In this document: positions 7,823 to 17,110 of the stretch, piece by piece
How the letters are laid out: every line of letters starts with the position of its first letter
How positions within the stretch are numbered: the first letter of the stretch is position 1
Assembly (NCBI GenBank): GCA_016342685.1
Contig: JAEINU010000002.1
Span: 515,085 to 579,084, forward strand
Direction: 5' to 3'
Length of the DNA stretch: 64,000 bases
Source of the DNA: Bacteroidales bacterium
Lineage (GTDB): Bacteria > Bacteroidota > Bacteroidia > Bacteroidales > UBA12077
Notes under the pieces: model-generated
Told to the model about the DNA's origin: nothing
The model's input: only the letters and a program-made list of their open reading frames with translations
The model's database searches: none
Program-made: the position numbers and the translations under genes

Positions 7823-8956
7823 TCACCATTTCCAAACTAGGTAAAGAATTGCGAATTGAAATAATAATAGAATTAGCCAGTAAACAAAACTTAAGAAATA
7901 ACAAATCTCATTTGTATTATTGTGTTGGATAATTTCCCCATCAATTGTTCTAACAACAGGATTTAAATAAATCTTTGTATAATCATTCCAAGGCTCAGTA
8001 TCAAATATCTCAGCTCGGACGTATGAATTTTCAAGTTTTATTTGATAAGAAATAGAATCAACATTCGTAGCAACGGAAACAACTTTACCATTATCACTTA
8101 AAAGTATAATTGAATCGGCAGTATTGCGTAATTTAAGTTTATAGATATTATCTTCAACTGCCAGAGACTTTAAACGATTCATTTCTTGTCCCAGCCAACC
8201 TTTTGTTGCATAAGATTTACCTTCTTTTAGACTTTCCAGAATTTCAGTATTATCATCTGTTTCCACATTAATCATATTCCAGGCGATTCCAATATGATTA
8301 TCCGACAGATCATGCGAATCATCATTACCTAAAATCCAAACAGCATGACCTGAACTTAAAGCAACATCCCATTGAGAAATTGAACCTGCAAACTCACTTA
8401 TACCTTCTATAAAATCGTAATTATTTAGATATTTTAAATCTCTCGTAGTATATGCCTTTTTGTGATTTGGGTGATTAATAACAATCAGATTATCATCTGT
8501 TTTTAATCGATCAATCATAAATTGTTTATTGCTTCGAATTTGGAGAAGTGGATAATCAAAAGGTTTAGCTACTTTCTCATTTACAACTAATTGATGAACC
8601 CACATCCAATTAAATCCGTGCTCATAAACCGGCAAATATTTATACCCTGGAATACTATCTAAAACAAAACCATAGTTTGAAATACACGCTAAATCATACC
8701 CAAGCGTATCGTATTTTGCAAGCATTTCTTCTGCAGAGTTTGTACCGTTTGAAACGCCACCATACGCTTTTGCATGAGCGTGAAAATTAGCTTTAATCCA
8801 ATTATCACTTAGATCTTGATAAGGATTATAAAATTGATCGCCGAAAAATTTCTTTGAATCACCAAACTTATATATATGGGAAAAATAATTTGGTATTATT
8901 GATATTACCAAACCAATTAGAATAATCTTGGCGCTTATCTTAGCAAACTTTTTCAT
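7823..8956 (-). CDS. Membrane-anchored PHP-family metal-dependent hydrolase
   Basis: A 377-residue protein with an N-terminal signal-anchor (residues 8-28) and a C-terminal hydrophobic segment near 355-375. Between them is a PHP-like domain: NFHAHA near residue 57 and GNDDSHD near residue 214 are metal-ligand motifs of this fold, with NHPNHKK between. The substrate is unknown; PHP proteins cleave phosphoesters. It faces the periplasm by topology. It diverges from the EB_dh cytochrome gene and shares the 291-base regulatory region with it. Confidence 0.65.
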   Translation of the reverse strand: MKKFAKISAKIILIGLVISIIPNYFSHIYKFGDSKKFFGDQFYNPYQDLSDNWIKANFHAHAKAYGGVSNGTNSAEEMLAKYDTLGYDLACISNYGFVLDSIPGYKYLPVYEHGFNWMWVHQLVVNEKVAKPFDYPLLQIRSNKQFMIDRLKTDDNLIVINHPNHKKAYTTRDLKYLNNYDFIEGISEFAGSISQWDVALSSGHAVWILGNDDSHDLSDNHIGIAWNMINVETDDNTEILESLKEGKSYATKGWLGQEMNRLKSLAVEDNIYKLKLRNTADSIILLSDNGKVVSVATNVDSISYQIKLENSYVRAEIFDTEPWNDYTKIYLNPVVRTIDGEIIQHNNTNEICYFLSFVYWLILLLFQFAILYLVWKW

Positions 8957-9029
8957 TATATGAATTTTAAAAACCTAAAAGTAATACTCTAACTTAATAA
9001 CTCCAAACAAGTACATCTAACTAGTTAGG

Positions 9030-9045
9030 TGTTATTTAAATAACA
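9030..9045. promoter_or_regulatory. Rex-like perfect palindrome TGTTATTTAAATAACA
   Basis: A perfect 16-base palindrome in the divergent region between the PHP gene and the EB_dh cytochrome gene. It resembles Rex operators (TTGTTAAnnnnTTAACAA) and shares GTGTTAnTTAAATAACA with the inverted repeat at 31937-31956 before the [FeFe] hydrogenase. Binding by a redox regulator is inferred from this likeness only; no rex gene lies in the window. Confidence 0.45.
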
Positions 9046-9072
9046 AACACTTCCGTAAGGCTTATTAAATGA

Positions 9073-9086
9073 TTGATATTTATCAA
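9073..9086. promoter_or_regulatory. Perfect FNR box TTGATATTTATCAA
   Basis: An exact match to the FNR consensus TTGATnnnnATCAA, 162 bases before the EB_dh cytochrome start and 117 bases before the divergent PHP gene. The identical 14-mer occurs at 15917-15930 beside the FNR-like regulator gene, which supports a shared regulon. Confidence 0.75.
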
Positions 9087-9247
9087 TGCCACCAAAGATT
9101 TTTCCAACTCATTACCATGCAATTAATCAACATAAAAACAAACAATCATCAACTCCTATCTCATGAATAACCAGCTAAATAGCACTATTTTTATGACATC
9201 ATTTTAAGCTCGTAAATAAAATTTCTATATAACTAAAATCAAAAACC

Positions 9248-10471
9248 ATGAAAAAATTTAACTTACTTAAATTAGGAACTATCTTTTTAGTATCTCTCCT
9301 TTTCACATTCACGAGTTGTAGTGATGATGACGAAGGTACTCCTGATAATAATGAAACGAGTACAACCGAACTTCTTGTTGAAAGTTTTAGCTCAGCTCCA
9401 AGTATAGACGGAACAATTGATGCTATGTGGGGAGAAGCTCAAAAGCTAGTTGGAACAACCTCTGTTCCTAATTTAGGACCTAGAAATACCTATCTAAATT
9501 CTGATGGTGAAGGAACAGAAGAAACTCTTGGTTTATTTGATCCATACACTGGTGAAAAATACGACTTTACACTGCGTGCCGGTTATTATAGCAGCGACAT
9601 TTTCTTCCTTTTGGAATGGGACGATGCTGCTGATAGTAAAGATAGAGAATCGTGGTATTTTGATAATACTGCAAAACTTTGGAAAACTGAGCATAAATAT
9701 GCAAATAATGCTAATGATAAATTTTATGAGGATAAGTTTTCGTTCCTATTTCCAATAGGAGATGTTACAGGATTTGAAGCTTCAACTTGCTATGCAACTT
9801 GCCATACAGCAACAAGTATTTCTAATGCAAAAGACAAACACACAAGACATTACACCACTGTCGCTGGTGAGAAAATAGACATGTGGCACTGGAAACGAGT
9901 AAGAGGTTCTTTCCTTGGACAAGTTGATGATCAAAAAATGGTATATGCTGATGACGCTCTCGGTTCTGCTGCAAATGGACGAAAAGGTGATGCTACTGGA
10001 GATGCTGGTTATTCTAATAATAAACAAACTCTTACAATAACTGGCACTTCAACAGATGTAAGTGTTCCTTTATATGTTATTCCAAACCAAACAGGATACT
10101 ACTGGATTAGCCAAGATGACATTGATAATAACGCTGCAAAAATGGTTACTGCTGTTGATGAAAATGGAGTATTAACATACAGCGGTGGATCTATTGATCC
10201 TGCAACTGGTGGTTACGAGCAAGGTATTGGGACGAAACGTTTCCCAAGTGTAACAACAAAACCATTCACATTAGGTAGAGGAGATATTACAATTCAAGCC
10301 ATGCATAACGGAACTGGATGGGTAGCAGAATTTACTCGTAAGTTAAATACGAACGATGAAGATGATGTTGTTTTTGATATTACAAAAGAAATTCCATTTG
10401 GTTTAGCAATATTTAACAATGCCGCTATTGCTCACGCAATTAAACCAGGGTTAGTTATGAAATTTGAATAA
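9248..10471 (+). CDS. EB_dh-type cytochrome lipoprotein with CX3CH motif
   Basis: A 407-residue exported lipoprotein; the lipobox is FTSC with Cys24 as the lipid site. The body resembles the heme-binding domain of the ethylbenzene dehydrogenase gamma subunit family: SAPSIDGTIDAMWGEA near the start, RAGYYSSDIFFLLEWDD around 110-126, WHWKRVRG and a C-terminal AIFNNAAIAHAI. Such domains usually bind heme b. It also has C181-YAT-C185-H186, a CX3CH pattern rather than CX2CH, which may attach a c-type heme. It precedes a NapH-like polyferredoxin gene and has FNR and Rex-like sites upstream. It may pass electrons in the periplasm; the partner is unknown. Confidence 0.72.
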   Translation: MKKFNLLKLGTIFLVSLLFTFTSCSDDDEGTPDNNETSTTELLVESFSSAPSIDGTIDAMWGEAQKLVGTTSVPNLGPRNTYLNSDGEGTEETLGLFDPYTGEKYDFTLRAGYYSSDIFFLLEWDDAADSKDRESWYFDNTAKLWKTEHKYANNANDKFYEDKFSFLFPIGDVTGFEASTCYATCHTATSISNAKDKHTRHYTTVAGEKIDMWHWKRVRGSFLGQVDDQKMVYADDALGSAANGRKGDATGDAGYSNNKQTLTITGTSTDVSVPLYVIPNQTGYYWISQDDIDNNAAKMVTAVDENGVLTYSGGSIDPATGGYEQGIGTKRFPSVTTKPFTLGRGDITIQAMHNGTGWVAEFTRKLNTNDEDDVVFDITKEIPFGLAIFNNAAIAHAIKPGLVMKFE

Positions 10472-10530
10472 GTAAACAAATAAATTTACTTGTTTGTACA
10501 ACTACTATTATAGACCATAACTATTACTAA

Positions 10531-10570
10531 TAATACAAAAGATGGATTAATTAATCCATCTTTTGTATTA
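10531..10570. terminator. Perfect 40-base palindrome (terminator or operator)
   Basis: TAATACAAAAGATGGATTAA at 10531-10550 is followed immediately by its exact reverse complement at 10551-10570. With an A-rich left arm and a T-rich right arm it would work as a bidirectional intrinsic terminator after the cytochrome gene. It ends 24 bases before the chosen start of the polyferredoxin gene, so it may also limit that gene's expression. Confidence 0.65.
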
Positions 10571-10594
10571 TTGCAAGCCAATAAACGATTAAAG

Positions 10595-11992
10595 ATGTTC
10601 AGATTATTAAATAAACTCATAGAGAAATCATTCTTCCCCATTGTATTTAAATATTTTACCGGATTCGTTTTTATTGCATTACTGATTATTGGTTTTTCTG
10701 CAAATGCTTCCGAATCAACTTTTCTAAAATATTTACGAAACTTTAATCTTGCAAATTTACTTGTTTGGTCGTATTGGTGGCCAATAATAATTATAAGTGC
10801 GATATTCTTTGGAAGAATATGGTGTATGATATGTCCTATTGAGTTGGTTACATCTTTCTTTGCTAAAATTGGATTCAAAAAAGAGCGCCCAAAATGGATA
10901 AAATCCGGCTGGGTAATAACAATTTTCTACGTTATTATCCTATTTGTTGGAATAAATGGCTTTGCTATACATCGAAACCCATTTGCAATGTCAATGTATT
11001 TGCTTTCTATAACATTAGTCTCCATAATTGCAGGACTTATTTATAAGAAAAATACATTTTGCCGATACATTTGCCCAGTTGGATATTTGCTTGGATTGTA
11101 TTCTCGTTTTTCGTTTCTTGGATGGAGAGTGAAAGATAAAAATACATGCAAAACCTGTAAAGATTTATCGTGTATTAGTAATGAACACTCATACAATCAT
11201 AATGCAAAAAGCTGCGGTGTTGATTTATATCCGTCAAATATTGAAGATAACTCCCATTGCATTTTGTGTGGTGGATGCAGAAAAACATGTAATTCATATC
11301 AAACCATTCAAGACCCCAACAGACCAAATCCTGGATTTGTAAAAATCAGTCTGAAAACAAGAATTTCTAATATTACTCGTCTTTCCCTAGCCGAATCCTT
11401 TTTTGTTTTGATCGTATCTGGATTTGTAATCTATGAGTTTTTTGTAGAATGGAAGCCGAGCAAAAATTTGATAATGTATCTACCAAACTTAGTAAAACAG
11501 GAACTTAATTTTGAAAATCCTATTTTGTTTGGAATCCAAAAAAGTTTACTGTTATACTTCTTGTTACCACTTTTAATTTGGTTTATACCTTACATCCATA
11601 TTAAAAGAAAATCACTTATAAGTTTTAAAGAATATATGAAAAGTGCCGCAATTGTTTTTATACCTATTATGACTGCTGCTCATTTTTGTAAAGCATTACT
11701 AAAAATGATTTCAAGAACTCCTTATTTCGAATATACATTTTCCGATGTATCTGGAATAACAAATACTAAGTTATTCTTAGACAATCAGATTCAACTATTT
11801 AGCATCCCTTCTTTTATTAATATTACAGTGTCTGTACTTAACTTTATTATACTAACCACTGGTATTACTCTTAGCTTTTTAGCCGCAAAAAAGATTATTA
11901 AAATGAACGGTTTTAAGAAAAATATATACTTAATACCTATTATTTATGGATCGATATTTTTGACGATGTTTATATGGTGGCACCTTTCGTAA
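10595..11992 (+). CDS. NapH/NosR-like membrane polyferredoxin
   Basis: A membrane FeS protein of 465 residues from the ATG at 10595. An upstream TTG at 10571 is in frame but abuts the 40-base palindrome, so ATG is preferred. Two CxxxCP motifs of the NapH/NosR/RdxA type follow helices (WCMICPIELV, FCRYICPVGYLLG). A cluster-binding region follows with CKTC and CILCGGCRKTC. More helices follow in the C-terminal half. Such proteins carry electrons from quinol across the membrane to periplasmic partners. Its partner here is probably the EB_dh cytochrome upstream. It converges with ccsBA. Confidence 0.75.
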   Translation: MFRLLNKLIEKSFFPIVFKYFTGFVFIALLIIGFSANASESTFLKYLRNFNLANLLVWSYWWPIIIISAIFFGRIWCMICPIELVTSFFAKIGFKKERPKWIKSGWVITIFYVIILFVGINGFAIHRNPFAMSMYLLSITLVSIIAGLIYKKNTFCRYICPVGYLLGLYSRFSFLGWRVKDKNTCKTCKDLSCISNEHSYNHNAKSCGVDLYPSNIEDNSHCILCGGCRKTCNSYQTIQDPNRPNPGFVKISLKTRISNITRLSLAESFFVLIVSGFVIYEFFVEWKPSKNLIMYLPNLVKQELNFENPILFGIQKSLLLYFLLPLLIWFIPYIHIKRKSLISFKEYMKSAAIVFIPIMTAAHFCKALLKMISRTPYFEYTFSDVSGITNTKLFLDNQIQLFSIPSFINITVSVLNFIILTTGITLSFLAAKKIIKMNGFKKNIYLIPIIYGSIFLTMFIWWHLS

Positions 11993-12015
11993 AAATAAAT
12001 AATATAGTGTAAACA

Positions 12016-12048
12016 AAAGAGCTCCAAATATTGCATTTAGAGCTCTTT
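12016..12048. terminator. Bidirectional terminator between convergent genes
   Basis: AAAGAGCTC (12016-12024) pairs with GAGCTCTTT (12040-12048), and inner AAAT/ATTT extend the stem. It lies between the convergent polyferredoxin gene (+) and ccsBA (-) and can serve both. Confidence 0.7.
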
Positions 12049-12073
12049 ATTAAATATTCAATGAAAATTACAC

Positions 12074-15000
12074 TTAATCCATTTGATCTTTTTTATACTT
12101 CCAATAGGCTAAAATTGCTGTTGATACAAGAAGAACAACACTAACGTAAACAAACTTAGGAACCGGTACCGGGTCTCCACCTGCATAAGAATGTAATCCT
12201 GACAAGTAATAATTTACTCCAAAATAGGTCATTAGAACAGATGAAAAAGCAAACAATGCCATTACATTAAAAGCAAAGAAACCTTTTAATCCATCAATCA
12301 TTCTTGCGTGTAGTACAAAACTATATACAATAATTGTAATCAACGACCATGTTTCCTTTGGATCCCATCCCCAATATCTTCCCCATGATTCATTAGCCCA
12401 AATTGCACCTAAAAATGTTCCGATAGTTAGCAAATACAAACCAATAGTTAATACCTTAAAGCTAATTACCGTTAATTCTTCTACAGTTGTATTAATTTGA
12501 TTTTTATTCTTTTGAGATACTGATATATATAGAATTAAAACTATAAGACCAATAATTGCCCCCAATCCCAAGAAACCATAGCTACCAGTAATTACAGATA
12601 CATGAAGCGTTAGCCAATACGATTGTAGAACCGGAACCAAATTCGTAATTTCGGGGTCCATAAAGCTAAGATGTGCCACCATTAATGTAAAACCACCTAA
12701 AACAGATGTTGCAGCTAAAACGAAAGCTGATCTTTTACTAAATAAGAATCCTGCCAAAATAGTAACCCAGGAAATAAATATCATAGATTCGTAACCATTA
12801 CTCATTGGTGCGTGCCCCGAAACATACCATCTAATTGCTAAACCTAAGGTATGAAATACAAAACCGATAATTAAGAGTCCTGTAAAAATGGGAACAGTTA
12901 ACTTTTGCTCTTTTCTTTGGGCAATAATACCATATAATAATATAAATAACAGAATTAATCCAATAGTAGCGTAATAAGGAAATAATCTATCATACATCTT
13001 TGATTTATAATAAAAGATCTCTGATTTTACCTTAAAATCACTTGGCAAAATGTATTGAGCAAAGTTCCTTTGATAAATTAAAATCGACTTTAGTACCTCA
13101 TCGGATTGTAAATAATCACCATTCACATTCCCTGACTCTATACCCTGCGCAAATAACTTTACTATATTTTTTAAATAAAGTGAATCCTCACTATTTGAAG
13201 CAAATTTATACGCTTCGTTAGGCGCTTTCCACTTTTGAAATTTATCTTTAACCGGGAAAATTTTCATGAATTCGCCCGAATAAATCATAAAGCAAATATT
13301 CAATCGTTCATCCACTTTTATAAGTTCTTTATCGAACTTACTTCTTTCTCCTGGTTTCTTTGCGTATGCCGCATCCAAACTTGGTTTAATCTTATAATTA
13401 TTTGTTTTTAAATCAACAATATCGGTAAATGCTGCATAATCACCAGAAATACCAACCAATTTCTTAACCTCATCGTTTGAAATTTTTATTAAAGATACCT
13501 TCTGCCAATTATCAAAATCGAAATATAAGCCCAGAAAAACCTGCATTGGTGTATATCCTTCGATTTCGGTTTCTCGCGATACTTTTCGTAAAATATCGTT
13601 ACTTAAGGTATATAAAGGCTCGGTTCTTCCTTTCTGATTTTGAACAAGAACTTCTCCAAACTTATCTGCTCGTGACTTCTCTACAATCAATTTTTGATCT
13701 TGAGACCTAGCCGTAAATACCGAGGTGAATAGGAATAAAATCAACATAACACTTTTAGTTGCAGATGATTTAAAAAAATTCTTAGTAACAGATCTAAATG
13801 CTGACTTTTTATTTAACATAGAAAGAATAATAAACAAGAACAACATAAAATAACCCATGTAAGTAATAATCATTCCCCAAAAATCTTTATTAACAGACAA
13901 AATAGTTCCCATTTCATCCTTATCATAAGATGATTGATAAAATCGCCATCCTTTATATTTTAGAATATGATTCATGTATATAGAGTATGGCTTATTTACA
14001 TTATCCTTTTTATCGATTAGTACAACATTGCTTTTAAACGAAGAAGGACTAGTAGATCCTGGATAGCGTTCCAAAATAAAATCTTCCAATTTTAAACCAT
14101 AAGACAAGTCAACAATTAGCGAATTATAATTTAACTCAATTATATGATCTCCATTCACGAATTCCACGCTATTATCTCGATTTTGACCAGTCCACAATAA
14201 CAATTTTTCAACTTTATTCTGAAAAGCCAACTCAAAAAGCATTACGCTCGCATTTGTTTGATACGACTTAGAATCTAGGCTAATTGCTTCTACAGATCCG
14301 CTTTTAGACAACATATCGGGAATAATGGTAAGCCCTTTTATTTTGAAAATCATCATTTTCTCAAATGAGATTTCTTCGTTGAGTTCATACTCATCTGTGC
14401 CCTGCGATTTCATGTCAGTTTTACTTATTGGATAAACCGACTGAATGGTAAAAGATTCGTTTAAAAGGATATTAATATCAACTGAATCACTTCTATTAAA
14501 CCCAATCGTAACTCCTCCAAGGTTCTTTACTTCTCCTTCCTCCAAAATCAGGTTCTGCCTTCCCATCATTCCTTTAGATACTAACAAAGAAATCATGGGT
14601 TCACCATCAGCCGCATTTACGATTGTCTCTGTTGCATTTGGTAAGAACTTCGTATACCGAAGAGAATAATCTATATTATCAACCTTTACCTTCTTCTTGT
14701 ATCGTTCCTTTTTAATCGGGGTATTAATAATTTTCTTTGAATCGGTAAATAATTTTTCACCATTTACATCTTTAATATTAATTATTAAATATTTATCCAA
14801 AGACTTACATTTATTCTGCACTTCGCCCTCTCTAATATGGACAATTCCTTCGAAACCAAAATATCTGGTAACACCTGCACCAATAATCATAAATATGAAA
14901 GCTACATGAAATAGTAGTATGGTAAGTTTGCTCCTTTTATATAATTTATATTGAAATACCTGACCAACTAAATTCACAATCATTAAAAGAAAAATTAGCT

Positions 15001-15151
15001 CAAACCACCAGGTATCATAAACCAATAATTTTGCTGCAACTGCCCCAAAATCATTTTCGTAAAATGTTGCAAATGCCATCGCCATAGCGAATACAATAAA
15101 CAAAACTCCCATAAACCAGGGAGTTAACAAGAATATTTTTCTTTTATTCAT
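12074..15151 (-). CDS. ccsBA: Fused cytochrome c biogenesis protein CcsBA (ResB-CcsA)
   Basis: A 1025-residue System II cytochrome c synthase. The N-terminal half is ResB/CcsB-like: four helices and a large periplasmic domain. The C-terminal half is CcsA-like, with the tryptophan-rich heme-handling motif WGWDPKETWSL near residue 927 and conserved histidines in SGHAPMSNGYES, TLHVSVITGSYG and SFVLHARM. It exports heme and joins it to CxxCH cysteines in the periplasm. The window encodes at least seven heme proteins that need it. It lies 16 bases downstream of the FNR-like regulator gene and probably shares its transcript. The fused form is usual in Bacteroidota. Confidence 0.93.
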   Translation of the reverse strand: MNKRKIFLLTPWFMGVLFIVFAMAMAFATFYENDFGAVAAKLLVYDTWWFELIFLLMIVNLVGQVFQYKLYKRSKLTILLFHVAFIFMIIGAGVTRYFGFEGIVHIREGEVQNKCKSLDKYLIINIKDVNGEKLFTDSKKIINTPIKKERYKKKVKVDNIDYSLRYTKFLPNATETIVNAADGEPMISLLVSKGMMGRQNLILEEGEVKNLGGVTIGFNRSDSVDINILLNESFTIQSVYPISKTDMKSQGTDEYELNEEISFEKMMIFKIKGLTIIPDMLSKSGSVEAISLDSKSYQTNASVMLFELAFQNKVEKLLLWTGQNRDNSVEFVNGDHIIELNYNSLIVDLSYGLKLEDFILERYPGSTSPSSFKSNVVLIDKKDNVNKPYSIYMNHILKYKGWRFYQSSYDKDEMGTILSVNKDFWGMIITYMGYFMLFLFIILSMLNKKSAFRSVTKNFFKSSATKSVMLILFLFTSVFTARSQDQKLIVEKSRADKFGEVLVQNQKGRTEPLYTLSNDILRKVSRETEIEGYTPMQVFLGLYFDFDNWQKVSLIKISNDEVKKLVGISGDYAAFTDIVDLKTNNYKIKPSLDAAYAKKPGERSKFDKELIKVDERLNICFMIYSGEFMKIFPVKDKFQKWKAPNEAYKFASNSEDSLYLKNIVKLFAQGIESGNVNGDYLQSDEVLKSILIYQRNFAQYILPSDFKVKSEIFYYKSKMYDRLFPYYATIGLILLFILLYGIIAQRKEQKLTVPIFTGLLIIGFVFHTLGLAIRWYVSGHAPMSNGYESMIFISWVTILAGFLFSKRSAFVLAATSVLGGFTLMVAHLSFMDPEITNLVPVLQSYWLTLHVSVITGSYGFLGLGAIIGLIVLILYISVSQKNKNQINTTVEELTVISFKVLTIGLYLLTIGTFLGAIWANESWGRYWGWDPKETWSLITIIVYSFVLHARMIDGLKGFFAFNVMALFAFSSVLMTYFGVNYYLSGLHSYAGGDPVPVPKFVYVSVVLLVSTAILAYWKYKKDQMD

Positions 15152-15167
15152 TCGATTTCCTTTTATT

Positions 15168-15863
15168 TTATCCCATATTAGATATCATTTTCAATCTATC
15201 TTTATTTAATATCTTAATATAAGGGCACTTATCATCAATAATTTTATCTTCATTAAAATCCTTTAGAATCCTGACAACACTTTCCTTAGCCATACCCGAA
15301 AGTTCTCCTAGCTCCTGTCGTGATAGAAGCATTGTAAATTGATCTGATCCATGAACTTCATCGGCCAAATACAAGATTGTTTCGGCCAAACGACCATGCA
15401 TCTTTTTCTGGGTATGACTTAAAAATCTATAAAATGTTTTCAATGATTTCTCACTAATATCTTTAAGCCAACCTTCAGCAAATTTCCCATTTGTATGAAC
15501 AAATCCTTTGAGCACATCCATTTTTATAAAACATGCTGTTACATCGGTTAAAGCCGAAACGGTATAATGATGCCTTTCGTCCACATATGTACCGGGACCC
15601 GCTATCAATTTGTTTTGCTTAGCAATGCCTATTATCATTCTTTTATTATCAAAGCCCTCAATATACATTTTTGCAATGCCTTTAGTTAAAAATACAGCAC
15701 TAGATATTGGGGCACCTTGTTTAAAAATAATCTCCCCTGGTTGGAATTCCGCAATATGCCTATTTTCACAAACATAATTTAAATCATCTTCGTTTAAATT
15801 ATTAAAATTGTCCCATCGTGTTTCACAGTTTACACAACATGGAGCATTACAATTCTCTACCAT
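15168..15863 (-). CDS. FNR-like Crp/Fnr regulator with N-terminal cysteine cluster
   Basis: A 231-residue transcription factor. Residues about 25-130 form the cyclic-nucleotide-type beta barrel, and a winged HTH has its recognition region at about 180-203 (LSRQELGELSGMAKESVVRI). Cysteines 5, 9, 10 and 13 crowd the N-terminus, and Cys111 matches the central cysteine position of E. coli FNR. This suggests an oxygen- or NO-sensitive FeS cluster, though the spacing differs from E. coli FNR. A perfect FNR box lies 54 bases upstream of the start. It shares a transcript with ccsBA and diverges from the hexaheme cytochrome operon. Confidence 0.85.
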   Translation of the reverse strand: MVENCNAPCCVNCETRWDNFNNLNEDDLNYVCENRHIAEFQPGEIIFKQGAPISSAVFLTKGIAKMYIEGFDNKRMIIGIAKQNKLIAGPGTYVDERHHYTVSALTDVTACFIKMDVLKGFVHTNGKFAEGWLKDISEKSLKTFYRFLSHTQKKMHGRLAETILYLADEVHGSDQFTMLLSRQELGELSGMAKESVVRILKDFNEDKIIDDKCPYIKILNKDRLKMISNMG

Positions 15864-15916
15864 AAATTTAAATCTTTAAAAGTAAAATAAAAGACGACTG
15901 TATCTTTTTTTAAGCA

Positions 15917-15930
15917 TTGATATTTATCAA
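15917..15930. promoter_or_regulatory. Perfect FNR box TTGATATTTATCAA
   Basis: An exact TTGATnnnnATCAA site between the FNR-like gene (-, start 15863) and the hexaheme cytochrome operon (+, start 16068). If bound at -41.5 it would place a minus-strand start near 15882 and a plus-strand start near 15965, both reasonable. Auto-regulation and operon activation are inferred. Confidence 0.78.
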
Positions 15931-15955
15931 TACGCAGGATGATCTTTTTTGTTCG

Positions 15956-15979
15956 AACAAATGATTATAATCATTTGTT
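15956..15979. promoter_or_regulatory. Perfect 24-base palindrome, operator candidate
   Basis: AACAAATGATTATAATCATTTGTT reads the same on both strands. It lies 26 bases from the FNR box and 88 bases before the hexaheme cytochrome start. It would overlap the predicted FNR-dependent start of the plus-strand operon, so a repressor or second regulator site is plausible. The regulator is unknown. Confidence 0.5.
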
Positions 15980-16067
15980 AATCACATAACAATCAATAGT
16001 TAAAGATAGCAAACAAGTACCTTATAATCTACCTTAGCAGTATATTATTTAAATTTATATTATAGCT

Positions 16068-17093
16068 ATGAAAAATTTAATCAAATTATTAAGTTTTGTA
16101 TTCTTTGCCGGTACAATCCTTATGTCTTGCGAAGGCCCCGAAGGAACTGCAGGGACAGATGGTATGGATGGTACAGCAGAATGCATGGCATGTCATAATG
16201 AGGGAACTGCATTTGCAGCAAAAGAAGCTCAATTTGACGTATCAGCTCACTCTTTAGGAACCTATTTTTCTCGTGGTGGACAATGTGCCGGTTGTCACAG
16301 TACAGAAGGTTTCTTAGCCCGAATGGATTTCACCTCAATCAATGAAATTGATGGTTTAGGACAAGACAATCAATCTCCGATCGCTTGTAGAACTTGCCAT
16401 AATGTTCACCTTGCTTACGACGAAACAGATTGGGCATTAACATTTACAGATCAGGTAACTGAAACTATTTTTGGTTACGAGGATGGCGATGGTCACGAAT
16501 CGTATTCATTTGGTGATTATGGTAACGGAAACATGTGTCTACAATGCCATCAGGCAAGAGATAGAGGGAATGTTCCTACTGCCACTGAAACAGCCGATGT
16601 AACAACAGGATCAACTCATTGGGGACCACATTATGGAGTTCAAGGTAATGTTTTACAAGCTTCTGGTGGAGTTAATATTTTAGGTGATTTAAGCTACCCA
16701 AGCACAACTGGTGGACATGCAGGAATAGATGATGCTTGTATTTCTTGTCACATGTCAGGAGGGAATCACTCTTTAGAAGTAAGCTACGATGGATGTATTA
16801 CATGCCACACTGCAGGCGATGCTGAAGATAAGGTAGAAGATCTTGAAGAGGAAATTCACGATCTGTTATTTGATCTTGGGAAAGAATTGGCAATTGCTGG
16901 AGTAATGACCGCAGATGTTGAAGATACAGACACAGTTGGTTACGAACCAAAAAACATGACAATGACTGCCGATCAGGCTAAAGGGGTTTACAACTATATG
17001 GTTGTTTACCAAGATCATAGTTATGGAGTACATAATCCAACATACATTAGAGCGTTATTAAACAATTCGTTAGATTTAGTAACAGCCAAGTAG
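16068..17093 (+). CDS. Hexaheme c-type cytochrome lipoprotein
   Basis: A 341-residue lipoprotein: the lipobox is ILMSC with Cys21. A short collagen-like Gly repeat follows at residues 23-35. Six CX2CH heme motifs begin at C39, C73, C107, C157, C224 and C243. The C-terminal third is helical and holds DHSYGVHNPTYIRALL, a segment like those after the last heme in NrfA/OTR-type multiheme cytochromes. It has no CxxCK motif, so it is not NrfA. It is the first gene of the operon under the FNR box. It may be an electron conduit or the terminal reductase itself. Confidence 0.85.
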   Translation: MKNLIKLLSFVFFAGTILMSCEGPEGTAGTDGMDGTAECMACHNEGTAFAAKEAQFDVSAHSLGTYFSRGGQCAGCHSTEGFLARMDFTSINEIDGLGQDNQSPIACRTCHNVHLAYDETDWALTFTDQVTETIFGYEDGDGHESYSFGDYGNGNMCLQCHQARDRGNVPTATETADVTTGSTHWGPHYGVQGNVLQASGGVNILGDLSYPSTTGGHAGIDDACISCHMSGGNHSLEVSYDGCITCHTAGDAEDKVEDLEEEIHDLLFDLGKELAIAGVMTADVEDTDTVGYEPKNMTMTADQAKGVYNYMVVYQDHSYGVHNPTYIRALLNNSLDLVTAK

Positions 17094-17110
17094 AAAAAAT
17101 TGATTTTTTA

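Noticed and set aside
10571-10594. TTG start for the polyferredoxin gene eight codons upstream of the ATG
   Set aside because: It lies directly against the 40-base palindrome, which would block ribosome access, and the ATG at 10595 gives a normal N-terminus.
16068-17093. Hexaheme protein as NrfA nitrite reductase
   Set aside because: NrfA has a CxxCK catalytic heme and about 480 residues; neither is seen here.
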